Assembly: GCA_002452215.1 (NCBI GenBank)
Contig: DKCO01000043.1
Span: 16,735 to 80,734, forward strand
Source: Spirochaetales bacterium UBA6872
GTDB lineage: Bacteria > Spirochaetota > Spirochaetia > Sphaerochaetales > Sphaerochaetaceae
Reading direction: 5' to 3'
Length of the DNA: 64,000 nucleotides
In this document: piece by piece, positions 1 through 8,462 of the stretch
Layout of the letters: each line of letters opens with the position of its first letter
Numbering within the stretch: position 1 is the stretch's first letter
The notes under the pieces: generated by a model
What the model saw: only the letters and a program-made list of their open reading frames with translations
What the model was told of the DNA's origin: nothing
Database searches by the model: none
Made by a program: the position numbers and the translations under genes

Positions 1-603
1 GGAAAGAATGGCTTTGTTTTCGTTGCAAAAATTTATCAAAAAAACAAATAGGTCTGCCATTTCATCTTCGCTGAATGTTTTATCAAAAAGCACTGTAAGT
101 GTCTTTGCATCCAACGAAAAATCAAAACCAGCCGTCTCTGTATAGTATTTTTCTATAAAGCAAGAGACAAAATTGCATATCTGGTCATCGGTGCAAAAAT
201 GTGGAAATAGAACCAGGAGTTTATCTCTAAAGCCATCAAATAGCAAAACATCATAAGCCAAATCGAGTTCCATGGATACATGGAAAGCAAGAGGCGCGTT
301 TCCTTCATTAACAATCTCACGCTCTTGCGAACTCAAACCCCAGCTCTCCGAATATTCTTCTTCAAGATTGTTTCCATTGCCATTTCCAGTTGGCTTTTCT
401 AAGGACAGCATCTTAACAGATTTTGCATCAAGAACAGCATTTGATTGAGGAGTTTTTTCTTCATGCGATTCCATTTCATCTTTTGTAAAGAAAAAAACAT
501 CATCTCCCTTTTCATACAAAGCAATAGCAAAGGCAAACACTGTTGAAAGCGCTATTTGAATGCCAAGAAAAATGCATAAGAATCCCTCTATTCTCCTTTT
601 CAA
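1..603 (-). CDS. Unknown membrane-anchored protein, cut by the left edge
   Basis: The reading frame is open from a TTG at 603 to base 1, 201 codons without a stop, so the C-terminus lies outside the window. Residues 6-24 or so are hydrophobic (FLCIFLGIQIALSTVFAFAI), which suggests an N-terminal membrane anchor or uncleaved signal. A polar, acidic linker follows, then a domain rich in Phe, Asp and Leu. The TTG start is chosen because the GTG five bases upstream runs straight into a stop and a GGGAG-like ribosome site lies upstream. It sits 22 bp downstream of the PapD-like chaperone gene on the same strand, so the two are probably co-transcribed. I do not recognise the family. Confidence 0.6.
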   Translation of the reverse strand, partial: MKRRIEGFLCIFLGIQIALSTVFAFAIALYEKGDDVFFFTKDEMESHEEKTPQSNAVLDAKSVKMLSLEKPTGNGNGNNLEEEYSESWGLSSQEREIVNEGNAPLAFHVSMELDLAYDVLLFDGFRDKLLVLFPHFCTDDQICNFVSCFIEKYYTETAGFDFSLDAKTLTVLFDKTFSEDEMADLFVFLINFCNENKAILS

Positions 604-625
604 AACACGACTCTCCCTTTTTCAA

Positions 626-1366
626 TCACTTTGAATATGAATAGTCGTATTTTATTTGAACAGTAAAACTAGATGCCTTCTCTATTTCCTTTGGAATCTC
701 TAAAGAAATGCAAACGGAAGAATCTGTAAGAAGATTCACTCCCTCAACAGAGCTAACATCTTCATCTGATAGAGTATAGCTAGAACCATCATCTCCTTTT
801 AATGTAACACCCAATGAATTAAGAATCTGGTGCACGCTTCCAGTATTCTTGAGTGTTATAACAAGCCTGTCGTCAACTTTACTAACATACCCCTCGACTC
901 GCTCTATTACTTTGCTAGGGGCAACATAAGCCGCTGTACTATAAACAAACAGAAAGTTAATCATCTGTCCTTCTGATGTGACAGATGCACCTCTAGAGTA
1001 TGGTATTTGCTCAGAAACAATCCTAAACGCCATCTCCTTCGTCACTGTCTTAGGCCCTCTGTATTGAACTCTGACAATTTGAGTTGTCGCTGGCTTTATA
1101 ATCATCTTTGAAGGCTGTATTGAGAAATATTGCATAGCTGGTTCTGTATACTCATTTCCGTTTAAATCTATATATCTTTTATTGGCGCTTATTTCGATTG
1201 CAATAGGAAAATCCGAATCATTTGTTAGTTTATAAGTTTTTACAGATTCCACTCCGCTCGGATAGTAGGTTGCATTCAATGGTGACAATTGGTAAGCATG
1301 TACATTCGTAGCTAGAAAAAATAATCCGAGCGTAACGATAATTCTATTGAAAACTTTTTTCGTCAT
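626..1366 (-). CDS. PapD-like periplasmic pilus-assembly chaperone
   Basis: 246 residues with a signal peptide ending at VHA (about residue 25), then an immunoglobulin-like PapD N-terminal domain: a Tyr-Pro-Ser-Gly strand followed by TNDSDFPIAIEI, a mid-domain FSIQPSKMIIKP strand, and a VRVQYRG...MAFRIVSEQIPY block typical of chaperone strands. The second domain (about 150-246) is weaker. Such chaperones hold secreted pilin-like subunits by donor-strand complementation in the periplasm. No usher or subunit gene is visible, though the left edge cuts the neighbourhood. The ATG at 1366 with AGGGAA upstream is preferred to an upstream TTG at 1396. Expression is probably controlled by the G-tract promoter at 1501-1534. 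Confidence 0.75.
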   Translation of the reverse strand: MTKKVFNRIIVTLGLFFLATNVHAYQLSPLNATYYPSGVESVKTYKLTNDSDFPIAIEISANKRYIDLNGNEYTEPAMQYFSIQPSKMIIKPATTQIVRVQYRGPKTVTKEMAFRIVSEQIPYSRGASVTSEGQMINFLFVYSTAAYVAPSKVIERVEGYVSKVDDRLVITLKNTGSVHQILNSLGVTLKGDDGSSYTLSDEDVSSVEGVNLLTDSSVCISLEIPKEIEKASSFTVQIKYDYSYSK

Positions 1367-1392
1367 TTCATGTTCCCTATAATTAATACTGA

Positions 1393-1422
1393 ACAAAATG
1401 TAGTGTATTTTTTACATTTTGT
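1393..1422. repeat. 10-bp perfect inverted repeat before the chaperone gene
   Basis: ACAAAATGTA (1393-1402) and TACATTTTGT (1413-1422) are perfect inverse complements separated by 10 bp, about 27 bp upstream of the chaperone ATG. It could be a repressor operator or a leader hairpin. There is no regulator gene alongside to choose between these. Confidence 0.5.
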
Positions 1423-1461
1423 CTAATTTTGTATTTATGTCAATATAAATCGCAAAAAGAT

Positions 1462-1492
1462 ATCCTTTTCATGCTATTCAGCATAAAAGGAT
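1462..1492 (-). terminator. Hairpin plus short U-run in the chaperone leader
   Basis: On the minus strand ATCCTTTTATGCT pairs with AGCATGAAAAGGAT (one bulged base) around a 4-base loop and is followed by ATCTTTTTG. It lies downstream of the G-tract promoter and upstream of the chaperone start, so it is either the terminator of the phosphoesterase transcript or an attenuator for the chaperone. Confidence 0.5.
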
Positions 1493-1500
1493 TGTTGTTA

Positions 1501-1534
1501 TATATACCTTACCCCCCCCCCATAAAGATGTCAA
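1501..1534 (-). promoter_or_regulatory. Promoter with G10 tract in the -35/-10 spacer (candidate phase-variable switch)
   Basis: On the minus strand a perfect -35 TTGACA (1534-1529) is followed by seven bases, ten consecutive G (1521-1512), TAAGG, and a TATATA -10 (1506-1501). The spacer is 22 bp in this assembly, five more than the 17-bp optimum, so gain or loss of G residues would tune or switch the promoter. Spacer homopolymers of this type are known phase-variation devices, for example in Neisseria porA and opc. The gene downstream is the PapD-like chaperone. Confidence 0.65.
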
Positions 1535-1661
1535 GAGTCAATAATATGACGCAGTAGAAATGTCAAAAGCATCAGATGAAATTTGACCTAAGGCACTTGT
1601 AAACAATAGTATTTTCTTTCTTCTATGCAGAATTTGATTGCACATTGCTTGTTTATGACGA

Positions 1662-2687
1662 TTAATGTGATGATGGTAATCTAAAACTGAAACTTGTATC
1701 AGGTTTTCTGCTTGTATCTTTTGTATACTCAGCAAGATACCCATTGATTGTTATCATACCAGTCTTTGCATCAAGAATTGCGTCATAGAAATAGCCTTCT
1801 GATTCAAGATCCATTAATGGTGTCTTTCTTTGATGGTATGCAGCAAGATTCAGCTCACCCATATAGTCGTTCATACGATATTCGATATTGCCTTTATGAT
1901 GATGGCCAACAAGTACAAGGCCTATCTTATACTCACTCATTATCCTATAAAGCTTGTTTCGCTCTGTTATATCAGCAAAGCCAGTAAGAAACAATGATTG
2001 ATCAAAGGTTCCGCCTGTTGTCATATTATCATGTGCCACGATTATCTTGTATTTGGCTCGATCTGACTTTAGTGCATTCTCTAAGAATGAAAGCTGAGCT
2101 TTCCCAAGTACTCGCATAGAACTGTCGAGCTTATATATAGAAAGAAGATTCCCATACATATAATGCCCCATAGTGCCTGCAAAATCCAAAAGATCCCAAC
2201 CTGTTAAGCCGTTACTATTCTCAGCATTCTCCTCATCCCATTTTGCGTAGTCGAAGATATGCCTCTCATGGTTTCCTATGCAATAAACAAACCAGCCTTT
2301 CTTTGTTCTTTCTGCTGTAGAATCAATAAAGTTCTTCACATTTTGATCATATTGGCCGTCATCAGTCAAATCACCAAGGCAAACTAGGAATTCAGGCTTA
2401 TCAGAATCAAGATAGCTATAAAAATTGTCATGGAAATACTTCACTGAAGAATCATCCCTATCACGTCCCAAGTGAACATCTGTGATTATTGAAAACCTAA
2501 TGGAATCAACATTTATGCTTTGCACATCGCTTATCGATACAAGCTCTGTTTTTTCATTTTTTTGTTTTGATATATCATAAACACTCAAAAACGGATTCTC
2601 TTCATATTGACTGGCAATAGAATCTGGAAAAGTAATATTGCAAGAAATAGTCGATACAAGTAAAAGCAATATCGCAAGTATCTTCAT
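1662..2687 (-). CDS. Lipoprotein metallophosphoesterase
   Basis: 341 residues. The N-terminus is a lipoprotein signal with a spirochaetal lipobox ending at Cys16 (VSTISC). The calcineurin-like phosphoesterase motifs are all present in order: DVH at about 70-72, GDLTDD at 105-110, GNHE at 138-141, a VAHD near 220 and GHHH near 256. The enzyme should therefore bind two metal ions and cleave a phosphomono- or diester at the outer face of the inner membrane or in the periplasm. The substrate cannot be read from the sequence. The ATG at 2687 has AGGTGG six bases upstream and overlaps the previous gene's stop as ATGA, so the two are translationally coupled. Confidence 0.85.
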   Translation of the reverse strand: MKILAILLLLVSTISCNITFPDSIASQYEENPFLSVYDISKQKNEKTELVSISDVQSINVDSIRFSIITDVHLGRDRDDSSVKYFHDNFYSYLDSDKPEFLVCLGDLTDDGQYDQNVKNFIDSTAERTKKGWFVYCIGNHERHIFDYAKWDEENAENSNGLTGWDLLDFAGTMGHYMYGNLLSIYKLDSSMRVLGKAQLSFLENALKSDRAKYKIIVAHDNMTTGGTFDQSLFLTGFADITERNKLYRIMSEYKIGLVLVGHHHKGNIEYRMNDYMGELNLAAYHQRKTPLMDLESEGYFYDAILDAKTGMITINGYLAEYTKDTSRKPDTSFSFRLPSSH

Positions 2688-3352
2688 GTTTTCCACCTAT
2701 AAAGATAAGCAAATGATACTCCATAAGCTGTAATCATATGCCATGGATCCATCAAATACTCAGCTTCCCTCATGAATGCAGAGACTTCCAATGAATTGGA
2801 TTCATTGATTTCAACATCAATATAAGCTTGGTAAATTGGAACAGCTTTCCAACTCCTCTCAATTGTGTTGTTCAAACCCAAGTAAAAACCAAGCGAGACA
2901 GCTTTATAGCAAAGCGCAACATCAAGTGCAACCAAAGGTGAAAGAGACCATAGATATTCAACAGAATATGGCGAATAAGCCAGTCCTAGTTGTAGTCCCA
3001 AGCAGTATGAGAACTTCAAACAGCCAGCCTTCAACATTTGCATGAATATATATGAAAGATCTGTAAAGCCACCTTCATTTGGCACATAAAGGCTATGCAA
3101 TAGAAACTGATTATGCAACGTACGTCCTGTCTTCAAATCGTACAAAAGAGAGAATGCAACCTCATCGCACCCTTGTATTTGCATCTCAAAAGAAATGTCA
3201 TTATAACCAGCTTTCAACCCAAATATGCTTTTGCAATAGGTAGTACTACTGTTTCTGTATCCAAGGTTCATGCCAAGGGAAAAATCTCCGGCAAATAGAG
3301 CTGATGAAATCATAGAAAAAACTATTACCAGATACAGTCGCACTTTCCCCAC
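2684..3352 (-). CDS. Exported protein, probably outer-membrane barrel-like
   Basis: About 220 residues with an N-terminal signal peptide (hydrophobic stretch then SALFAG), followed by alternating short strands rich in Tyr, Leu, Gly and Ser (LGMNLGYRNSS, LGLQLGLAYS, LGFYLGLNNT) ending in an aromatic strand. That pattern is typical of small beta-barrel proteins, but no family motif is recognised. Start is a GTG at 3352 or, with a better ribosome site (GGGGA), a GTG at 3343. It is overlapped by 4 bp with the phosphoesterase gene downstream. Confidence 0.55.
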   Translation of the reverse strand: MGKVRLYLVIVFSMISSALFAGDFSLGMNLGYRNSSTTYCKSIFGLKAGYNDISFEMQIQGCDEVAFSLLYDLKTGRTLHNQFLLHSLYVPNEGGFTDLSYIFMQMLKAGCLKFSYCLGLQLGLAYSPYSVEYLWSLSPLVALDVALCYKAVSLGFYLGLNNTIERSWKAVPIYQAYIDVEINESNSLEVSAFMREAEYLMDPWHMITAYGVSFAYLYRWKT

Positions 3353-3480
3353 AAAGTAATACTACTCAATAGAAAAATAATTTTCAAGACAGAGAGACAT
3401 AAGCAAAGCACCCTAGTTTCGCAAATTATCAATCAAATTGGCAGAGAGCCAGCTCTTTTCAATTTAAATTTATTGATAAA

Positions 3481-3522
3481 TATCCTTGCATCCGGCTAAG
3501 ATACTTTGTGAATGCAAGGATA
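3481..3522 (-). terminator. Stem-loop after ilvB, likely end of the ilv-leu operon
   Basis: TATCCTTGCAT (3481-3491) and ATGCAAGGATA (3512-3522) form a perfect 11-bp stem with a 20-base loop, 33 bp beyond the ilvB stop. The U-run after it is poor (ATTTATC), so it may be a weak terminator or a stability hairpin. Confidence 0.5.
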
Positions 3523-3554
3523 GATTTTACTCTATTTATACTTCAAGTTCGTTC

Positions 3555-5237
3555 TCAAGCTTCTTTGTCTATAGCTCCAATCATATCAGAGATCGATGCA
3601 CCAGGTGCTACCATAGGAAGGACTTTGTCATCGATTGGAATCTGGCAATCAATTACGACAGGAGAGTTCAATTCAACTGCTGCTTTTATCACAGCCTCTG
3701 CATCATCTTCAAGCGTAAGGCGCATTCCTTTCACGCCATATGCATTTGCAAGCATAACCCAATCGAGTGGAGTGTCAAGAGTAGTCTCCGAGTATCTCTT
3801 TTCAAAGAAAAGGCTTTGCCATTGCCTGACCATTCCTAGCGTATGATTGTTCATAACAACAATAATAACTGGAAGATTGTAGCGAGCTATAGTTGCAAGC
3901 TCATTGCAATTCATCCTAAATGATCCATCGCCAGCAATGTTGACAACACGCGAGCTAGGGTTTGCAATCTGCGCACCAATAGCGGCACCAGTTCCATATC
4001 CCATTGTGCCTAAGCCACCGGATGTCAAAAAACGCCTAGGCTTGATACCCTTAAGAAATTGTGCAGCCCACATCTGATGCTGTCCGACCTCTGTTGTAAT
4101 TATCCTGTCCTCCGGAAGAGCTTTCTCCAAAGCATCGATTATCTCTTTTGCCCTATGAGCTTCAGTTGCAACCTTTTGAGGGAACCTTATGCGATTCGCA
4201 TCCAGCATGTTCATCCATTTTCTATGGTCCAACTCCGCTCCCTCTAGCTTTTTGATGAGTAAACCGAGGGCAGCTTTTATATCAGCAATGATATGTACTT
4301 CGCTTTCTATGTTTTTGTTGAACTCAGCTGGATCAACATCGATTTGGATTATTTTTGCCTGGCTAGCGAATGTCGAACCCTTCGAAATTACCCTATCAGA
4401 GAATCTTGCTCCGATAACAATCAATAGATCGCAACTGTTGATTGTTAGATTTGACAGCTTTGTACCATGCATTCCAATCATGCCAGTAAATCTAGGCGAA
4501 TCGGACGGCATTGCGCCAAGCCCCATCAAGGATGAACCTACAGCACTGTCTATGATTTCAGCAAATAGCTTGAGTTCCGATGAAGCATCAGCTCTTATAA
4601 CACCACCTCCTACATAGATCATAGGGCGTTCAGATGATTTTATAAGCGCAACAGCTTTCTCAATATCTTGCATCCTCAACCTTGATACCTTTCTCTCAAC
4701 CGCCTTTATTTCAGTTCTCTCATACTCAAAGCTCTCAGTCTGGATATTCTTTGGAATATCGACAAGAACAGGCCCAGGCCTTCCCTCTTTTGCAATCTGG
4801 AAAGCCTCTCGTATAGTCGAAGCAAGCTCTTTTATGTCCTTAACAATATAGTTGTGCTTTGTAATTGGCAATGTAACACCTGTTATATCCACCTCTTGAA
4901 AAGAATCCTTTCCGAGAAGAGAGACTGGGACATTGCCTGTTATTGCAACGACAGGAACACTGTCCATATATGCTGTTGCAAGCCCAGTAACAAGATTAGT
5001 TGCCCCAGGGCCAGATGTTGCTATGCAAACTCCAACTTTTCCTGTAGAGCGAGCATATCCATCAGATGCATGGCTTGCCCCTTGCTCATGTGCTGTCAAT
5101 ATATGCTTTATACGATCCTTGTTTCTGTAAAGAGCATCATAAAGTGGGATAACCTGTCCTCCTGGATAACCAAAAACACGGTCCACTCCCTCCTCTATCA
5201 AACATTCTACAATTATATCAGCACCAGTAATATTCAT
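3555..5237 (-). CDS. ilvB: Acetolactate synthase large (catalytic) subunit
   Basis: 560 residues, the usual length. It joins two pyruvates (or pyruvate plus 2-oxobutyrate) to acetohydroxy acids, the first step of valine, leucine and isoleucine synthesis, using thiamine diphosphate, FAD and Mg2+. The catalytic Glu lies in AHEQGASHASDGYAR near residue 48, the central domain carries GVIRADAS and IGARFSDR, and the cofactor motif GDGSFRMN...MNN is near 440-470. The ATG at 5237 overlaps the ilvD stop as TAATG and has GAGGG upstream. It is the last gene of the operon, while its regulatory subunit ilvN is the first, an unusual separation of partners. Confidence 0.96.
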   Translation of the reverse strand: MNITGADIIVECLIEEGVDRVFGYPGGQVIPLYDALYRNKDRIKHILTAHEQGASHASDGYARSTGKVGVCIATSGPGATNLVTGLATAYMDSVPVVAITGNVPVSLLGKDSFQEVDITGVTLPITKHNYIVKDIKELASTIREAFQIAKEGRPGPVLVDIPKNIQTESFEYERTEIKAVERKVSRLRMQDIEKAVALIKSSERPMIYVGGGVIRADASSELKLFAEIIDSAVGSSLMGLGAMPSDSPRFTGMIGMHGTKLSNLTINSCDLLIVIGARFSDRVISKGSTFASQAKIIQIDVDPAEFNKNIESEVHIIADIKAALGLLIKKLEGAELDHRKWMNMLDANRIRFPQKVATEAHRAKEIIDALEKALPEDRIITTEVGQHQMWAAQFLKGIKPRRFLTSGGLGTMGYGTGAAIGAQIANPSSRVVNIAGDGSFRMNCNELATIARYNLPVIIVVMNNHTLGMVRQWQSLFFEKRYSETTLDTPLDWVMLANAYGVKGMRLTLEDDAEAVIKAAVELNSPVVIDCQIPIDDKVLPMVAPGASISDMIGAIDKEA

Positions 5238-6913
5238 TAGCATCCCTCTGTGTTTATAGCTCCCTCTGCCGCTGAGGAAACATGCTTTGCATATCTTGCA
5301 AGATAGCCTTTCGTGATCTTAGGCTCTTTTGGCTTGAACATGGCTCTTCTCTTTGCAAGTTCATCTTCATCGACAATGAGATCAAGCTTTCCTTCCTCGA
5401 TATCGATTGAAATAGTATCACCTTCGCAAACGAGTGCAATAGGACCCATATCAGCAGCCTCTGGCGACACATGCCCTATCGAGGCACCTCTAGTTGCTCC
5501 AGAAAAACGGCCATCTGTGATAAGCGCAACAGACTTATCAAGCCCCATTCCAGCAATAGCTGATGTAGGAGAAAGCATCTCTCTCATTCCTGGGCCACCC
5601 TTTGGGCCTTCGTATCTGATGATTATCACATCGCCAGCATTGATTTTGTTTGCAAAGATTGCACTAATTGCATCCTCTTCAGAGTCAAAGACACGAGCGG
5701 GCCCTGAGTGCTTGTACATCTCTTTCGCTACCGCAGATTTCTTCACAACAGCACCATTAGGAGCAAGCGAACCTTGCAATACCATAATTCCACCTGTTGG
5801 CATAAATGGACGCTCAATTGGCCTGATCACTTCCTCATCATAGTTTCTTGCCTTCTCAATCGATGCGCCAATTGATTCTCCTGTGACAGTCAAGCAATCG
5901 AGATTCAAAAGGTTTTTCTTGCTCATCTCTTTCATTACAGCCATCACACCACCTGCAAGGTTCAAATCTTCCATATGAGCAGGCCCTGCTGGAGCAAGAT
6001 GGCAAAGATTAGGAACCTCTTTCGAGTGTTTATTTGCATCGAATATATCTATTTTGATACCAGCTTCATGGGCAATAGCAGGAATATGCAACATCGTATT
6101 CGTAGAACATCCAAGTGCCATATCGACCTTGAGAGCATTCTCCAATGATTTGCTATTGATGATATCTCGGGCCTTTATATCTTTCTTCAAAAGGTCCATG
6201 ATTCTGTAACCAGATTCCTTCGCAAGTCTCAATCTTTCAGAGTACACAGCCGGAATCGTGCCATTTCCCGCAAGTGCAATTCCAACAGCTTCGCAAAGGC
6301 AATTCATCGAATTTGCTGTATACATTCCAGAGCAAGAGCCACAGGAAGGGCATGCACTATTCTCCCACTGTAAGAACTCCTCATCCCCCATTGTCCCAGA
6401 TGCATGTTTCCCAACAGCTTCGAACATAGACGAAAGAGACATGCCTCTCTTGTCGCCACCCTTTACATGGCCAGCAAGCATAGGACCGCCTGAGACAAAT
6501 ATCGATGGAAGATTCAAACGAAGTGCAGCCATAAGCATTCCCGGAACAATCTTATCGCAATTCGGAATAAAGACCAAAGCATCAAATGGATGCGCTGTCG
6601 CCATCACCTCAATCGAATCAGCTATAAGCTCACGCGATGCAAGCGAGTATTTCATGCCTGTATGGCCCATTGCTATTCCATCGCATACTCCGATTGTTGG
6701 AAACATTACAGGATTCCCTCCTGCTTCTCTTATGCCAGCCTTTACAGCTTCTCCTATTTTATTAAGCTCCATATGGCCAGGGATGATTTCATTGAAAGCG
6801 CATACAACACCGATTGTAGGCTTTTGTATCTCGCTATCGGTCCATCCTAAAGCTTTCATCAACGATCTATGTGGAGCTTTTTCGTCTCCCTTCTTCATCA
6901 AGTCAGATCTCAT
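5237..6913 (-). CDS. ilvD: Dihydroxy-acid dehydratase
   Basis: 558 residues. It dehydrates 2,3-dihydroxy-isovalerate (and -3-methylvalerate) to the 2-oxo acids. Iron-sulfur ligand cysteines are visible in FIPNCDKI and NSACPSCGSCSGMYTANSM, and the C-terminal ITDGRFSGATRG...GHVSPEAA signature is intact. The start overlaps the leuB stop by ATGA and the stop overlaps the ilvB start. A second, more distant IlvD/Edd-family gene at 43797-45515 belongs to a sugar-acid operon. This copy matches the amino-acid enzyme in length and in its operon setting. Confidence 0.95.
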   Translation of the reverse strand: MRSDLMKKGDEKAPHRSLMKALGWTDSEIQKPTIGVVCAFNEIIPGHMELNKIGEAVKAGIREAGGNPVMFPTIGVCDGIAMGHTGMKYSLASRELIADSIEVMATAHPFDALVFIPNCDKIVPGMLMAALRLNLPSIFVSGGPMLAGHVKGGDKRGMSLSSMFEAVGKHASGTMGDEEFLQWENSACPSCGSCSGMYTANSMNCLCEAVGIALAGNGTIPAVYSERLRLAKESGYRIMDLLKKDIKARDIINSKSLENALKVDMALGCSTNTMLHIPAIAHEAGIKIDIFDANKHSKEVPNLCHLAPAGPAHMEDLNLAGGVMAVMKEMSKKNLLNLDCLTVTGESIGASIEKARNYDEEVIRPIERPFMPTGGIMVLQGSLAPNGAVVKKSAVAKEMYKHSGPARVFDSEEDAISAIFANKINAGDVIIIRYEGPKGGPGMREMLSPTSAIAGMGLDKSVALITDGRFSGATRGASIGHVSPEAADMGPIALVCEGDTISIDIEEGKLDLIVDEDELAKRRAMFKPKEPKITKGYLARYAKHVSSAAEGAINTEGC

Positions 6914-7974
6914 TTGGAAATTCTCCTAACAATTTCATTGCCACACTCCTCTGTAGAGGAATATTTATCATTATCACCTTTTATATCAAATGTCCTTATG
7001 CCATCAGCCAACGCTCTTTCAACAGCTTTCTCTACAGCCTTCGCTTCACTCTCGAGAGCAAACGAGTAGCGTAGCATCATTGCAAGAGACAATATAGTCG
7101 CGATAGGATTTGCAATTCCTTTTCCTGCTATGTCTGGAGCAGAGCCATGGATCGGCTCGTAAAGTCCAAACTTGTCCTCTCTAAGTGATGCAGATGGAAG
7201 CATTCCTATTGATCCTGTAATTATAGATGCCTCGTCAGAAAGAATATCGCCGAACATATTCTCTGTAAGAATTACATCAAAGCTAGCAGGATTCTTCACA
7301 AGTTGCATTGCAGCATTGTCTATGTACATAAAATCCAATGAGATATCATCATATTCTTTCGCAACCTCTGATGTAACATCCCTCCATAGTCTTGATGACT
7401 CCAAGACATTTGCTTTATCGACAACAGTTACATGTTTTTTTCTCAAGCGAGCACAATCAAATGCCTTCCTCGAGATTCTTTCAATCTCGCTTTTGTTGTA
7501 ACTAAGTACATCATAAGCACTGTCATAAGAACGCTCTTTCTTTCCAAAATATATTCCACCAGTAAGCTCTCTTACTACGAGTATATCCACTCCATTGGCA
7601 ATCACTTGATCCTTCAATGGAGATGCTGATACGAGCTCTGGATAGATTATTGCAGGGCGCAGATTGCAAAAAAGGCCAAGCCCACTTCTAAGTCCAAGGA
7701 TAGCCTTCTCTGGTCTGTTGCCGCTAGGCTCGTTGTCCCACTTAGGGCCTCCGACTGCACCTAAAAGCACAGAATCACAACTTCTTGCTCTTTCAAGAGT
7801 ATCTTCAGTCAAAGGCTTTCCAAACTTGTCAATCGATATTCCTCCCGCAAGCAAATTCACATATTCGACATTGTGTCCATAGAGGCTTGCGATTCTATCT
7901 AAGACTCTAACAGCTTCATTGACTATCTCTGGCCCAATTCCATCACCTGGAATGAGAGCAATTTTCATATCCAT
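6910..7974 (-). CDS. leuB: 3-isopropylmalate dehydrogenase
   Basis: 354 residues. It oxidises and decarboxylates 3-isopropylmalate to 2-oxoisocaproate with NAD+. Visible marks are the N-terminal IALIPGDGIGPE, the substrate region LRSGLGLFCNLRPA, VRELTGGIYFG, and the NAD-site block GLYEPIHGSAPDIAGKGIANP. ATG at 7974 overlaps the leuD stop (TAATG) and has AAGGAG upstream. Both ends overlap neighbours, so it should be translationally coupled within the operon. Confidence 0.96.
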   Translation of the reverse strand: MDMKIALIPGDGIGPEIVNEAVRVLDRIASLYGHNVEYVNLLAGGISIDKFGKPLTEDTLERARSCDSVLLGAVGGPKWDNEPSGNRPEKAILGLRSGLGLFCNLRPAIIYPELVSASPLKDQVIANGVDILVVRELTGGIYFGKKERSYDSAYDVLSYNKSEIERISRKAFDCARLRKKHVTVVDKANVLESSRLWRDVTSEVAKEYDDISLDFMYIDNAAMQLVKNPASFDVILTENMFGDILSDEASIITGSIGMLPSASLREDKFGLYEPIHGSAPDIAGKGIANPIATILSLAMMLRYSFALESEAKAVEKAVERALADGIRTFDIKGDNDKYSSTEECGNEIVRRISK

Positions 7975-8462
7975 TAAAACTTCTCCTTTATGTATGGTGC
8001 AAGACCTCCGGCTTTTATCAACTCCTGCATAAAAGGAGGAAATGGCTCAGCTCTATATTCCTTGCCAGTCGTTTCATCCTTAATCAAACCTGATGAGAAA
8101 TCCACTGAAACTATATCAGATTGGGAAATTCCTGCAACAGCATCTGGACATTCCAAGATTGCAAGTCCAATATTCAATGAGTTGCGATAAAAAATACGTG
8201 CAAATGATGATGCTATTACAAGGCTTACTCCTGACGCTTTTAGAGCAATAGGGGCATGCTCTCTAGATGATCCACAACCAAAGTTCTTGCCAGCAACAAT
8301 GATATCACCTGGATGAACCTTGTGTATGAAATCGGGATCAATGTCCTCCATTGCATGGCTTGCAAGTTCCTTTGGATCAGATGTGTTTAGATACCTCGCT
8401 GGAATGATTACATCTGTATCAACGTTGTCTTTGTATTTGAATACTCTTCCTTTAGCGTTCAT
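7974..8462 (-). CDS. leuD: 3-isopropylmalate dehydratase small subunit
   Basis: 162 residues, the short archaeal/thermophile-type LeuD rather than the ~200-residue enterobacterial form. With LeuC it isomerises 2- to 3-isopropylmalate. The swivelling-domain loop VAGKNFGCGSSREHAPIAL (about 57-75) supplies substrate-binding residues, and VDTDVIIPARYLNT is the family N-terminus. ATGA overlap with leuC upstream and TAATG overlap with leuB downstream. Confidence 0.95.
   Translation of the reverse strand: MNAKGRVFKYKDNVDTDVIIPARYLNTSDPKELASHAMEDIDPDFIHKVHPGDIIVAGKNFGCGSSREHAPIALKASGVSLVIASSFARIFYRNSLNIGLAILECPDAVAGISQSDIVSVDFSSGLIKDETTGKEYRAEPFPPFMQELIKAGGLAPYIKEKF

Noticed and set aside
1538..1744. 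68-codon frame on the minus strand
   Set aside because: It overlaps the end of the phosphoesterase gene in another frame and has no ribosome site or recognisable protein pattern.
6258..6929. 223-codon plus-strand frame
   Set aside because: Antisense shadow of ilvD, caused by its codon usage.
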